From Proteobacteria bacterium UBA4457 (lineage in GTDB: Bacteria > Pseudomonadota > Gammaproteobacteria > Ga0077536), in assembly GCA_002390205.1 (NCBI GenBank), contig DGOV01000078.1:2929-15763 (forward strand): 12,835 nt of DNA. The letters run 5' to 3'. Under the pieces are notes generated by a model. The model made no database searches and had not been told where the DNA came from. It worked only from the letters and a program-made list of their open reading frames with translations. A program made the position numbers and the translations under genes. Numbering within the stretch: position 1 is the stretch's first letter; every line of letters begins with the position of its first letter. Positions 1-7,425 of the stretch are shown here, piece by piece.

Positions 1-1031
1 CCTTGTATGGCATCGGTTTTCATTTCAACTAAATTGTCTGTGGAGTCTAAGTCAGCTAGGTCAATTCCTGCCCAGCCACAAAACAAAGCCAAAGAACCTT
101 CTGGGCTAGTATATGACTTAGCTTCTTCAACTTTCTTTTGGGCGGCCGCATCGGTTTCTGCGACAACAACCGTGACGCCTGGGAAGATTTTTATATCGTC
201 TCTTGCTCTTCCTTGTTTGACCGCCGCGTCGCGATAAGCTGTAACCGCTTTCTTGCATGCCTCAATCGTAGGGAACATTCCAAAAACGCCTTCGGCATGT
301 CGGCTGGCAAAGGTCAGCCCGCGTGAAGATTGTCCGGCTTGATAGAGCACAGGTGTCCTTTGGGGAGAAGGTTCGCACATATGTGGGCCAGGCACGTTAA
401 AGTAATTGCCCTTGTAGTTTATTTCATGCACTTTTGCAGGATCCGTATGCGTATTTTTTTGAATATCCCTGACAATTGCGTCTTCTTCCCAAGAATGCTC
501 CCATAATTGGTAGGTAACCTCCATATATTCATCGGCGCGGTCATAGCGCTGATCATGTTCCATCATTTGTCCTCCTAGACCAAAATTTTCATTTGCATCT
601 GCTAGGTAGGATGTGACTATATTCCAAGCGACTCGGCCTCGCGTAAGATGATCTAGAGTCGAGAATAGCTTAGCAGTCTGGTACGGATGGAAATACGTAG
701 TACTGTAAGTGCAGGCAAATCCTATGTTTTTTGTGGCATAAGCCATAGCAGAAATAGCCAAGGTAGGATCATTGCTGGGGAACTGCACAGTGTGACGCAC
801 AGCAGCCTCTCTTGAGCCTTTGTATACATTGTAGGTCCCATGTACATCAGCTAAAAACAAAGCATCGAAACAACCTTCTTCCAACTTTTTAGCGAGCTTT
901 ACCCAGTAGTCAATTTCCTTGTAACCTAAGCTAGAACCATCCACAGGATTCTTCCATTGTCCTTTTGAATGATGGCAGATGCTACATTGTGTAAAAGCAT
1001 TCAAACGGATTTGTTTTAGTTTTTCTCTCAC
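1..1031 (-). CDS. Flavin-dependent monooxygenase, NtaA/SnaA/DszA type (partial, C-terminus off the left edge)
   Basis: This luciferase-like (LLM class) monooxygenase would use reduced FMN and O2 to oxidise a small organic substrate in the cytoplasm. Family members attack nitrilotriacetate, EDTA, dibenzothiophene sulfone or dimethyl sulfide, and the substrate cannot be read from sequence. About 343 residues are visible and the family is usually about 440-460, so roughly the last 100 are missing. The start of the mature family fold is clear (KQIRLNAF at residues 6-13), as are a DALFLADVHG segment (56-65), the hallmark RGRVAWNIVTS (131-141) and QRYDRADEYM (161-170). I chose the GTG at 1031 because a GGGGAG ribosome binding site sits 7 bases upstream and the protein then begins like its relatives. 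An ATG at 1091 would add 20 residues but has no visible binding site. It is transcribed away from the dehalogenase-like gene. These enzymes normally need a separate flavin reductase, and none is seen here. Confidence 0.88.
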   Translation of the reverse strand, partial: MREKLKQIRLNAFTQCSICHHSKGQWKNPVDGSSLGYKEIDYWVKLAKKLEEGCFDALFLADVHGTYNVYKGSREAAVRHTVQFPSNDPTLAISAMAYATKNIGFACTYSTTYFHPYQTAKLFSTLDHLTRGRVAWNIVTSYLADANENFGLGGQMMEHDQRYDRADEYMEVTYQLWEHSWEEDAIVRDIQKNTHTDPAKVHEINYKGNYFNVPGPHMCEPSPQRTPVLYQAGQSSRGLTFASRHAEGVFGMFPTIEACKKAVTAYRDAAVKQGRARDDIKIFPGVTVVVAETDAAAQKKVEEAKSYTSPEGSLALFCGWAGIDLADLDSTDNLVEMKTDAIQ

Positions 1032-1038
1032 GACATTG

Positions 1039-1044
1039 CTCCCC
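1039..1044 (-). promoter_or_regulatory. Ribosome binding site GGGGAG deciding the monooxygenase start
   Basis: GGGGAG lies 7 bases upstream of the GTG at 1031-1029. It favours that codon over the ATG at 1091-1089, which has no purine-rich stretch before it. Confidence 0.55.
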
Positions 1045-1150
1045 AGATCCAGTTCCGTGATTAAATTGTTTGCCGATACTTTAACGTTCATTTGATAGTC
1101 ATGTATAGAATGAGCGTTCTTCTGGACAGCCGTCGCCCTTGTTACTAGTG

Positions 1151-1172
1151 GGCATATATTTATGCAGATGCC
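1151..1172. repeat. Inverted repeat GGCAT-N12-ATGCC with an inner GCATA/TATGC palindrome; possible operator
   Basis: GGCAT (1151-1155) and ATGCC (1168-1172) are inverted around 12 bases. Nested inside is a perfect GCATA-TATT-TATGC palindrome (1152-1165). The site lies just upstream of the putative plus-strand promoter in the divergent region, which suits a regulator site serving both directions. No regulator gene is seen in the window, so the role is inferred. Confidence 0.35.
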
Positions 1173-1175
1173 TGG

Positions 1176-1205
1176 TTGATAATAGAAGATATATTTTTCC
1201 ATACT
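1176..1205 (+). promoter_or_regulatory. Putative sigma70 promoter for the dehalogenase-like gene
   Basis: TTGATA (1176-1181) resembles a -35 box. After an 18-base spacer, CATACT (1200-1205) matches 4 of 6 bases of the -10 consensus. It would give an untranslated leader of about 70 bases before the ATG at 1282. The prediction rests on pattern only. Confidence 0.35.
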
Positions 1206-1229
1206 AAATAGCTGACCAAGAGAACTATA

Positions 1230-1240
1230 GGCATAATGCC
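1230..1240. repeat. Compact palindrome GGCAT-A-ATGCC; possible operator
   Basis: This perfect 5+1+5 palindrome reuses the GGCAT/ATGCC half-sites found at 1151-1172. It sits about 25 bases downstream of the putative -10 box, where a bound repressor would block transcription of the dehalogenase-like gene. The role is inferred from position and repetition. Confidence 0.35.
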
Positions 1241-1281
1241 AAAGCTGGTGTTATCCATGACGAATATTGGAAGGAAAAGAG

Positions 1282-2184
1282 ATGATCCAATCCGAAGAAA
1301 ATTTTGATGGGACGTGGCCTTATGCGCCTAAATTTTTTGATGGTGCTGGTTTCAAAATGCATTATATCGACGAAAACTCAAGTTGTGATGATGAAGTGTT
1401 TATTTGTGTGCATGGTCAGCCTACTTGGGGGTATTTATATCGGAATATTATTCCTGGTTTGAAAAGAATGGGGCGCGTGATTGTTGCAGATCATATGGGT
1501 TTTGGAAAGAGTGAAACGCCTAGCAATGCCCGATATACGATAGAAGAGCATTGCAATAATTTAGAAGCTTTGGTTCTCGAATTAGACTTAAAGAACATTA
1601 ACCTTGTGCTGCAAGATTGGGGAGGGCCTATTGGAAGTAGTATCGCGTATCGTCATCCTGGTAGGGTCAAAAGACTATGTGTCATGAATGCTGTAGTGGG
1701 GGGGCGTGCCAAGGAAAATAAATTTTCTCAGTCTCCTTGGAGCCAGTGGGTAACCTCGGAAGAATTTCTACCTACGGTCAGTAATCTAAATGCCACTGTT
1801 TTATCTGTGATGAAAAGAATTGGCTTTGAGCGCACTCAACATATTACCGAAACTTGGATAAGAGCTTATGCAGCCGCTTTTCCCACGTCTCAGGACTGTA
1901 TCGGTGCTATTCGTTTCCCTCAATGTATTTCGGACCGTGAGACAATTGAATTTCTCAAGTCTATTAGAACTGAATCTGCGGTAAGTCGTATAAAAGAAAA
2001 GCCTGCAATTTATGTTCATGGTGAAGCTGACAGAGCGTTGCCGCTTGATTTTACCGTAGGCTGTTTCAAAGATCTGTGGCCGAATGGCCCAGTAGTTACT
2101 CTCCCAGGTGTAGGGCATTTTTTACAAGAAGACGCACCTGAAGCTGTTAGTGCTCTCATACAATTATTTGTTCAGTCTACCTAG
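1282..2184 (+). CDS. Alpha/beta hydrolase, haloalkane-dehalogenase-like
   Basis: A 300-residue alpha/beta hydrolase with an aspartate nucleophile, as in haloalkane dehalogenases and related hydrolases. It probably acts on a carbon-halogen bond or a similar electrophilic carbon in the cytoplasm. Visible features are the oxyanion loop HGQPTW (44-49), the nucleophile elbow LQDWGG with Asp112 and Trp113, a likely acid Asp250 (GEADRALP) and base His279 (VGHF). Trp113 matches one halide-binding residue of dehalogenases. The second, usually Asn in HGNP, is Gln46 here, so true dehalogenase activity is uncertain. I chose ATG 1282 because AAGGA ends 6 bases upstream; a TTG at 1267 would lie ahead of that site. 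The gene is divergent from the flavin monooxygenase and 27 bases ahead of the PGA-hydrolase-like gene, so it is probably co-transcribed with that gene. Confidence 0.85.
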   Translation: MIQSEENFDGTWPYAPKFFDGAGFKMHYIDENSSCDDEVFICVHGQPTWGYLYRNIIPGLKRMGRVIVADHMGFGKSETPSNARYTIEEHCNNLEALVLELDLKNINLVLQDWGGPIGSSIAYRHPGRVKRLCVMNAVVGGRAKENKFSQSPWSQWVTSEEFLPTVSNLNATVLSVMKRIGFERTQHITETWIRAYAAAFPTSQDCIGAIRFPQCISDRETIEFLKSIRTESAVSRIKEKPAIYVHGEADRALPLDFTVGCFKDLWPNGPVVTLPGVGHFLQEDAPEAVSALIQLFVQST

Positions 2185-2211
2185 ATTTTTCTGAATCAGG
2201 AGATTGAAAAT

Positions 2212-2781
2212 ATGACAGACCTCTATAAAAATTTTGCAGAGCTAGCAAGAAACGAAATAGAGGGTGTTGATTATTCAATTTCATTCGTCGCGAGAGGTAA
2301 CGGTTCTCTTCTTATTGCAGCGCCTCACGCCGGTGTGATTGAAGTCGGTACGTCTTCTATATCCGAGCTTATAGCCGGGGATGATCATAGCTTATATCAG
2401 TTCGAAAGCCATAAAGCAGTAGATGAAAATTATATCTCGCTTCATATCACGAGCCATATTTTTGATGAGCCAACATGTATCCGTGCCGTTGAATCCCATG
2501 ACTTCGTGGTCACAATACACGGTTGCCACAATAGCGAGGAAATTGTTTTTTTAGGCGGGATACATCAAAAGTTAATTGACAATATTGCTGAGGGGATTAG
2601 GAATATAGGAATAGACGTGCGCACAGAAAACCATCGCTTTCCAGGCAGGCACCGTAACAATATTTGCAATAGGGGCCGCTCTGGTATGGGGGTTCAAGTT
2701 GAGCTTTCAGAGCCACTACGCCAGGTGGGCAATTACACCAAGATTGTATCTGCAATCCGTTCCAGCCTCGAAGAAATTTAA
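2212..2781 (+). CDS. Poly-gamma-glutamate hydrolase family protein (YmaC/YjqB/PghP-like)
   Basis: This 189-residue protein resembles the Bacillus/phage poly-gamma-glutamate hydrolase family (phage-related replication protein YjqB, DUF867), a metal-dependent amidohydrolase fold related to zinc carboxypeptidases. The family pattern is seen in order: IAAPHAGVIEVGTS (35-48), LYQFESHK (61-68), LHITSHIFDEP (77-87), TIHGCH (101-106), FLGG (113-116), NNICNRG (149-155) and GVQVELSEPLR (160-170). Candidate metal or catalytic residues are His39, Glu44, His78, His103 and Glu164. No signal peptide is visible, so it acts inside the cell. AGGAG lies 9 bases before the ATG. It follows the dehalogenase-like gene by 27 bases. 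Poly-gamma-glutamate itself is an unlikely substrate in this setting; cleavage of some other gamma-glutamyl or amide bond is possible, but that is inference. Confidence 0.85.
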   Translation: MTDLYKNFAELARNEIEGVDYSISFVARGNGSLLIAAPHAGVIEVGTSSISELIAGDDHSLYQFESHKAVDENYISLHITSHIFDEPTCIRAVESHDFVVTIHGCHNSEEIVFLGGIHQKLIDNIAEGIRNIGIDVRTENHRFPGRHRNNICNRGRSGMGVQVELSEPLRQVGNYTKIVSAIRSSLEEI

Positions 2782-2853
2782 AGATAACTATGTTCCTCAC
2801 TCATTTTGTAATGATACTTGTGTTATTTTTATTGTCTTTTTTGATGTGACCTT

Positions 2854-3606
2854 ATGAATAACGATTATTTTTCTAGTCAAGCTGATGCCTACCGCCGTTT
2901 TCGGCCTTCATACCCGGAGAGATTGTTCGAGTTTTTATCAAACGAACTTCATAATGACTCTTTAATTTGGGATTGTGCGACGGGCAATGGACAAGCCGCT
3001 ATGCAGTTTGATCAACGCTTTAAGATTGTAGCCACAGATCAAAGCAGCTCACAATTAAGTCATCGAAGTTTTTCAAGTAATATTCTTTATGCTCAAGCAA
3101 AAGCGGAGTATGCGCCTTTTGGCGACAGATCCGTATCTCTAGTTACCGTCGCACAGGCACTACATTGGTTCGACTTTGACGTCTTTTATAGAGAAGTAAG
3201 GCGAGTACTTAAGCCTGGCGGTATAATTTCCGCTTGGACGTATAGCTTTTTGGCGGCATCGCCACAACTGGGAAGTGATATTGATGAATGTGTGCGTTCG
3301 TTTTATTACGAGGTTGTAGGAAGCTATTGGCCACCGGAGCGTCGATGGGTGGATCAACTGTATGAAGCTATTCCTTTCCCATTCGACGACATTCAGGCCC
3401 CCGATTTTTACCTAGACCTTTCCTGGGATCTGATTGAACTTGTCGGCTATCTGAGTTCTTGGTCATCGGTAGCCCAGTATATAAAGGTCAATAAGGCTGA
3501 TCCTATGCCGGATCTGGAAAGACAACTTACTCGGTTATGGGGAGATCCCCAAGTGAAAAAGACGATGAAATGGAAGCTAGGGCTGAGAGTTGGGAGGAAC
3601 GATTAA
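2854..3606 (+). CDS. Class I SAM-dependent methyltransferase (trans-aconitate methyltransferase/TMT1-like)
   Basis: A 250-residue Methyltransf_11-type enzyme that would transfer a methyl group from S-adenosylmethionine, most likely to a small carboxylate or similar metabolite. It begins with the family opening FSSQADAYRRFRPSYPERL (6-24). The SAM-binding motif I is DCATGNGQ (40-47), with the acidic end of strand 2 at Asp62. QALHWFD (101-107) and RRVLKPGG (116-123) match motifs IV and V. The C-terminus MKWKLGLRVGR is also typical, so the gene looks full length. There is no clear ribosome binding site before the ATG. It lies 72 bases after the PGA-hydrolase-like gene and may share its transcript or use its own weak promoter in that T-rich gap. 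It converges with the AlkB-like gene, 29 bases away, with no terminator seen between them. The substrate is unknown. Confidence 0.85.
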   Translation: MNNDYFSSQADAYRRFRPSYPERLFEFLSNELHNDSLIWDCATGNGQAAMQFDQRFKIVATDQSSSQLSHRSFSSNILYAQAKAEYAPFGDRSVSLVTVAQALHWFDFDVFYREVRRVLKPGGIISAWTYSFLAASPQLGSDIDECVRSFYYEVVGSYWPPERRWVDQLYEAIPFPFDDIQAPDFYLDLSWDLIELVGYLSSWSSVAQYIKVNKADPMPDLERQLTRLWGDPQVKKTMKWKLGLRVGRND

Positions 3607-3635
3607 CTCAATGTTGCGTGAGCTTAGACCTTACA

Positions 3636-4238
3636 TTAGGGCAGATATCTGAAAGTTAGATTTATGCGTGGTTGCATAATATTTTTTCTTTTCGGTATCT
3701 GATGAAGCCAATATTGTTGCATAGGATGTTCCATAGATAAGAGGCTTCCGTGGGTTAGATTCATGGCAACGGTATCCCCTGTGCCGTCTTTCCTCTTGAG
3801 TTGAAATGTTCTAGTCGCGCCGAGACTCACAGAGGCTATGTGTATGTGATCGCCAAGTTCAGCTTCGTCATCTGCATGCCATGAGACTGAGTCTCCTCCA
3901 TTTCTATAGTAATTAAGAAGAACGCTGTTAAAAGAATGCCCTAGAAGACGTTCCACCTTAGTATTTAATATATCTAAAACGACAGTGTAAGGATTACCTA
4001 ACATTTCAATCCCAGAGTAGGTGTAGGTTTTCTCAGTCCTAGAATACCAAGCTGCCAGCCTTGGAATAGGGCTGATATTGCCCTTAAAATTAATAGTATC
4101 TTGTTTCCAAGGAGTGTCTTTCTGGAGAACATTAAAGATGTCGTCTGCTTCAACGTGGTTAATGAAATCATGATGGAGAGTCGCAGAGCCATTCACTAGG
4201 GGAATTGACGTAGGCTGGTCCTCAAATAAATCCGACAA
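3636..4238 (-). CDS. AlkB-like Fe(II)/2-oxoglutarate-dependent dioxygenase
   Basis: A 200-residue dioxygenase of the AlkB family, closest in pattern to the ALKBH2/ALKBH3-type proteins that remove alkyl lesions from DNA or RNA by oxidative demethylation. Visible are PRLAAWY (59-65), the NYYRNGGDSVSWHADDE block (109-125) with iron ligands His121 and Asp123, the third ligand His179 (WLHQIPK) and the 2-oxoglutarate-binding arginines 191 and 197 (PRINLTFR). All key residues are present and the length is normal. The start is a TTG, supported by AAGGAG exactly 6 bases upstream, and no better ATG is available. It lies 44 bases downstream of the small membrane protein gene on the same strand, so the two are probably co-transcribed. 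It likely works in alkylation-damage repair. No Ada-type regulator or second alkylation gene is nearby. Confidence 0.93.
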   Translation of the reverse strand: MSDLFEDQPTSIPLVNGSATLHHDFINHVEADDIFNVLQKDTPWKQDTINFKGNISPIPRLAAWYSRTEKTYTYSGIEMLGNPYTVVLDILNTKVERLLGHSFNSVLLNYYRNGGDSVSWHADDEAELGDHIHIASVSLGATRTFQLKRKDGTGDTVAMNLTHGSLLSMEHPMQQYWLHQIPKRKNIMQPRINLTFRYLP

Positions 4239-4244
4239 TCAAGA

Positions 4245-4250
4245 CTCCTT
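4245..4250 (-). promoter_or_regulatory. Ribosome binding site AAGGAG supporting a TTG start
   Basis: AAGGAG lies 6 bases upstream of the TTG at 4238-4236. This near-ideal site is what supports the rare start codon of the AlkB-like gene. Confidence 0.65.
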
Positions 4251-4282
4251 GTGCCTCTTAGATAGCTTTGAGGATATTTTCT

Positions 4283-4813
4283 TTAAGACTCATTATCGCC
4301 GTGCTTAGTCATTGAACTGGGTCGTGCTGGCGCATCCGAAATATCGATATTGTTTACAAAGTTTTTGAACTCAGCATTGTAGGTGTTTTCTCTCATAGAC
4401 CAGAAATGCGTAAAAAAATCTGTTTGTATTACAGCCTTCATCAGGTATTCGTACCCAGACCATATTTCTTTGCTGACATGTCCCGTCTGGTACTGCCTAT
4501 AAAGCATCTCAAAGGTGCGAGTAATGCCTGTGACAAGCATTAGCATGCGTCCTTTTTCTGTAGATGTGAGGCTCGCAAAATCTTCAGCACCCTGCAAATA
4601 TAACCTTGAGAGTTCTTCTGATGAGGCAATAGTCATCATGTTGTGGTTGATGAGTTTGGCGCTTTCTTGCTCAATAGTCGCTTGAACAGCTCTGGAGTTT
4701 TGGCGGATTTGTTTGCCGAGATAAATGAGCGATACCACTACGGCAACAGCTGCAGTTGCTTCTGCTATTGAGCCCATCGCTGACCAGTTAAAGAGAGCTG
4801 CTGTCCAGTTCAT
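4283..4813 (-). CDS. Uncharacterised protein with a single N-terminal membrane helix
   Basis: I do not recognise a named function. The 176-residue protein has one clear membrane helix at about residues 12-33 (AMGSIAEATAAVAVVVSLIYLG). Basic residues follow it (GKQIRQNSR), which predicts a cytoplasmic C-terminal domain. That domain (about 40-150) is mostly helical, with patterns such as EELSRLYLQGAEDF and an aromatic stretch TDFFTHFWSMRENTY. The layout resembles a widespread type of small anchored hypothetical protein in marine proteobacteria, a statement from memory. AGGA lies about 7 bases before the ATG, which fixes the start. It is first in a two-gene minus-strand unit with the AlkB-like gene, and divergent from the epoxide-hydrolase-like gene. 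No catalytic motif is evident. Confidence 0.8.
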   Translation of the reverse strand: MNWTAALFNWSAMGSIAEATAAVAVVVSLIYLGKQIRQNSRAVQATIEQESAKLINHNMMTIASSEELSRLYLQGAEDFASLTSTEKGRMLMLVTGITRTFEMLYRQYQTGHVSKEIWSGYEYLMKAVIQTDFFTHFWSMRENTYNAEFKNFVNNIDISDAPARPSSMTKHGDNES

Positions 4814-4926
4814 TGTATTTCCTAAATCACTTAAATCTATAGGCAGTCATATTAGCGCATTCTTCATTTTTCTCATATTTAAAATAAATGAAAATGTTTG
4901 GCTATCTTTTCGGGCTAAGCTTACGA

Positions 4927-4932
4927 TATAAC
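4927..4932 (+). promoter_or_regulatory. Putative -10 box TATAAC for the epoxide-hydrolase-like gene
   Basis: TATAAC matches 5 of 6 bases of the -10 consensus, 50 bases before the preferred ATG at 4982. No good -35 box is spaced correctly, so an activator may be needed or the call may be wrong. Confidence 0.3.
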
Positions 4933-4981
4933 ATTAAGTGCCACGCGAAATGCGATGCAAAGTCAAGCTATCGGGGGAAGT

Positions 4982-5935
4982 ATGCAGCAGCGAAATTTTG
5001 AAATGATTGAGACGAATGGCGTCACCTTACGCGTTGTCGTTGAAGGTAATGGACCTTTGATTATTCTGCTACATGGATGGCCTCAATCCTGGCACTTGTG
5101 GCGGCACCAGATCGATCCTCTCGTTGCCGCGGGCTATTGTGTAGCTGTTCCAGATCAAAGAGGGTATGGGGGCAGCAGCAGTCCCCACGAAGTTTCCGAA
5201 TATACTATTTTGAAGTTGACCGCAGATGTCGATGGGATAAGAAAAGCTCTGGGTTTTGATACATTTAAGCTTATCGGTCATGATTGGGGCTGCATCGTCG
5301 CATGGAACACAGCGCTGCTTTACGAATCAACATGTACCGCTGTAATGGGACTGTCAGTCCCGTTTTGGAGAGTGGGTAATGCGACTATCAATCCAAGGGG
5401 CTTCGATGACAAGTTCTGGTACATTAGGCACTTTCAAAATGAGCATGCGGATGATGAGCTGAATGCCGATGTGGAACGCAGCCTGCGCATTTTGTCTCAT
5501 GGTTTGGGAGCTGATTCTCCACCAGGGACTTGGATGGAGCAATTGAGTTATCCAAGTTCAAAAGGGCTGCTCGACGTACTTCCTGAGCCCGAGGTCTTGC
5601 CTCCATGGATCAGCTCAGAGGATTTTGAATATCATGTGGACCAGTTTAAGATCAGTGGTTTTAGAGGGCCTACGAATTGGTATCGTAATCTACGCAACCT
5701 TAACAGTATGACGCCGCAACTAGAAGGTAAACGCTTTTCCCAGCCTGCGGCTTTTGTTGCAGGAACTGACGACGATGTGTTGTTATATGATATTAACTGG
5801 CGGGACTGGTTTGTAGAAGGATTTGAAGATCTGAGGTTTCTAGAATTAGTAGATGGAGCAGCGCATTGGTTGCAGGTCGAAAAACCGCACGAAACGACCG
5901 CTCTGATTCTCCGGTTTTTAGAGGAGGTTAGCTAG
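4982..5935 (+). CDS. Alpha/beta hydrolase, soluble epoxide-hydrolase-like
   Basis: A 317-residue alpha/beta hydrolase that should open epoxides to diols through an aspartyl-ester intermediate. Visible are the oxyanion motif HGWPQSWHLWR (31-41), DQRGYGGSS (58-66), the nucleophile elbow GHDWG with Asp101, a lid-domain tyrosine in the segment GPTNWYRN, a likely acid within GTDDDVLLYD and base His295 (GAAHWLQ). The HGWP loop, GHDWG elbow and NWYRN tyrosine together are the usual epoxide hydrolase signature. Haloacetate dehalogenases share part of it. I prefer the ATG at 4982 because GGGGGA lies just upstream and relatives begin near there. The ATG at 4955 would add nine residues. sbcB follows after 46 bases on the same strand, possibly by read-through. 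The physiological epoxide is unknown; detoxification is a plausible role. Confidence 0.88.
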   Translation: MQQRNFEMIETNGVTLRVVVEGNGPLIILLHGWPQSWHLWRHQIDPLVAAGYCVAVPDQRGYGGSSSPHEVSEYTILKLTADVDGIRKALGFDTFKLIGHDWGCIVAWNTALLYESTCTAVMGLSVPFWRVGNATINPRGFDDKFWYIRHFQNEHADDELNADVERSLRILSHGLGADSPPGTWMEQLSYPSSKGLLDVLPEPEVLPPWISSEDFEYHVDQFKISGFRGPTNWYRNLRNLNSMTPQLEGKRFSQPAAFVAGTDDDVLLYDINWRDWFVEGFEDLRFLELVDGAAHWLQVEKPHETTALILRFLEEVS

Positions 5936-5981
5936 CGCTCTTCTACTCGTTTTTATACAGGGGATCATGTAGCCTTAGCCA

Positions 5982-7391
5982 ATGGATCCAGCGACACAAA
6001 ATTATGTTTTTTATGATACTGAAACGAGTGGGTTAAGCACGCGCTTTGACCAGATACTGCAGTTCGGCGCTATTCTGACTGATAGCGATCTTAATGAGTT
6101 GGAGCGTTTTGAAATACGCTGCCAATTGCGTAAGCATATCATTCCGGCACCTGGGGCATTGAAAGTTACTCGCGTATCCCCTAGCGCAATGTTTGATGAG
6201 TCTTTGCCAACTCACTACGAAGCGATGGTTCAAATCCATCAGATATTAACGGGTTGGTCTCCTGCTGTTTTTATGGGGTATAACTCGCTTTCTTACGACG
6301 AAGAAATGCTAAGACAAGCTTTCTACCAGACTTTACAATCGCCCTATATTACTAATACTGGTGGTAATGGTCGTGGAGATGTTCTTCGGCTCATGCATGC
6401 GACACATATACTTGCCCCAGGTGTTATTCAGCCAGTTCCTGGCCCCAAAGGAAATCCGACATTCCGACTAGAAAGTCTGGCACCTACTAATGGGTTTGCT
6501 CATCAGAGCGCACACGACGCTATGGCCGATGTCGAGGCAACGATACATTTAGCAAAGCGGGTTTTAGAAGAAGCACCTCATGTGTGGGATATGATGTTAA
6601 CCACGTCATCGAAACGTGAGACTCTGCAATTACTCAATGATCAAAGTATCCTCATTTTATGTGGTCCACAAAATGGAGGGTGGTCAAAACCAGTCACAGT
6701 ATGTGGTCGACATCCAGACCAAGATAACCAACAACTTGTTTTTGATTTAAATCAAGATCCCTCTCAGTACTTCAGTATGAGCTTGGAAGAACTTTCTAAA
6801 AAAATTCGAGGAAAGAATAGTCCTATCAGAAAAATAGCCGCTAACAAACAGCCTATTCTCTTGTCGCTCGATGATGCGCCAGACCATACAATTCCTGCAG
6901 ACATTTCGTACGAAGAATTAGCAGCTAGAGCAGAAATGATTAAAGACAGTATAGATTTTAAACATCAGGTGTCAGCCGTGATTTTTGAACAAGAAGCTGA
7001 CGAAATCAAACTTTCTAATGAAGTAGAAGATCAAATTTATGATGGTTTTTCTAGTCGCTCTGATTCTTCTTTGATGGAAAAATTTCACTCGTCTGAGTGG
7101 GTGGATAGAGTTGGAGTGCTCAGGCAATTAACTGATGTGAGGATGCAAAGACTCGCACAGAGACTGATTTACTTTGAACATCCTGAGCTTCTTTCCGACA
7201 AGGTGCGGGCAGCCATTTCTCAAAAAATAACCGAGAGATTAGTGACCGTAGATGAAGGTGTTAACTGGCGAACATTGAATAGCACCCACGCCGAGTTAGG
7301 TAAGCTTAAATTAAGTGCGAGGGGAGACGAAGACCTCGATTTTATTTCCGTTTATGAGCAATGGCTGGCAGCGCACTATATTGAGAACTAA
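5982..7391 (+). CDS. sbcB: Exodeoxyribonuclease I
   Basis: ExoI degrades single-stranded DNA from 3' to 5' and acts in recombination, mismatch repair and removal of single-stranded ends. The 469-residue protein is close to the 475 of E. coli. The N-terminal DEDDh nuclease domain shows Asp12 and Glu14 (YDTETSG), Asp106 (YNSLSYDEE) and the HDAMADVEAT block with His178 and Asp183. These correspond to E. coli Asp15, Glu17, Asp108, His181 and Asp186. The FRLESLAPTNG segment (161-171) before the last block and the C-terminal QIYDGFFS-like stretch (QIYDGFSS) are also typical. The SH3-like and helical C-terminal regions are complete. No strong ribosome binding site precedes the ATG; GGGGA lies about 20 bases upstream. 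It follows the epoxide-hydrolase-like gene by 46 bases, though the functions are unrelated. Confidence 0.96.
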   Translation: MDPATQNYVFYDTETSGLSTRFDQILQFGAILTDSDLNELERFEIRCQLRKHIIPAPGALKVTRVSPSAMFDESLPTHYEAMVQIHQILTGWSPAVFMGYNSLSYDEEMLRQAFYQTLQSPYITNTGGNGRGDVLRLMHATHILAPGVIQPVPGPKGNPTFRLESLAPTNGFAHQSAHDAMADVEATIHLAKRVLEEAPHVWDMMLTTSSKRETLQLLNDQSILILCGPQNGGWSKPVTVCGRHPDQDNQQLVFDLNQDPSQYFSMSLEELSKKIRGKNSPIRKIAANKQPILLSLDDAPDHTIPADISYEELAARAEMIKDSIDFKHQVSAVIFEQEADEIKLSNEVEDQIYDGFSSRSDSSLMEKFHSSEWVDRVGVLRQLTDVRMQRLAQRLIYFEHPELLSDKVRAAISQKITERLVTVDEGVNWRTLNSTHAELGKLKLSARGDEDLDFISVYEQWLAAHYIEN

Positions 7392-7425
7392 CGACGTCGA
7401 TTCGTACTAGAGTCTGTTTGGCGAG

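Noticed and set aside
7..326. Two plus-strand open frames of 76 and 62 codons at the left edge
   Set aside because: They lie wholly antisense to the monooxygenase gene, whose protein carries family motifs through this stretch.
1267..1281. TTG start giving a five-residue extension of the dehalogenase-like protein
   Set aside because: The AAGGA ribosome binding site lies inside this stretch and serves the ATG at 1282.
1801..2118. Minus-strand open frame of 105 codons inside the dehalogenase-like gene
   Set aside because: It is opposite conserved catalytic segments of a convincing gene, and its protein has no recognisable domain.
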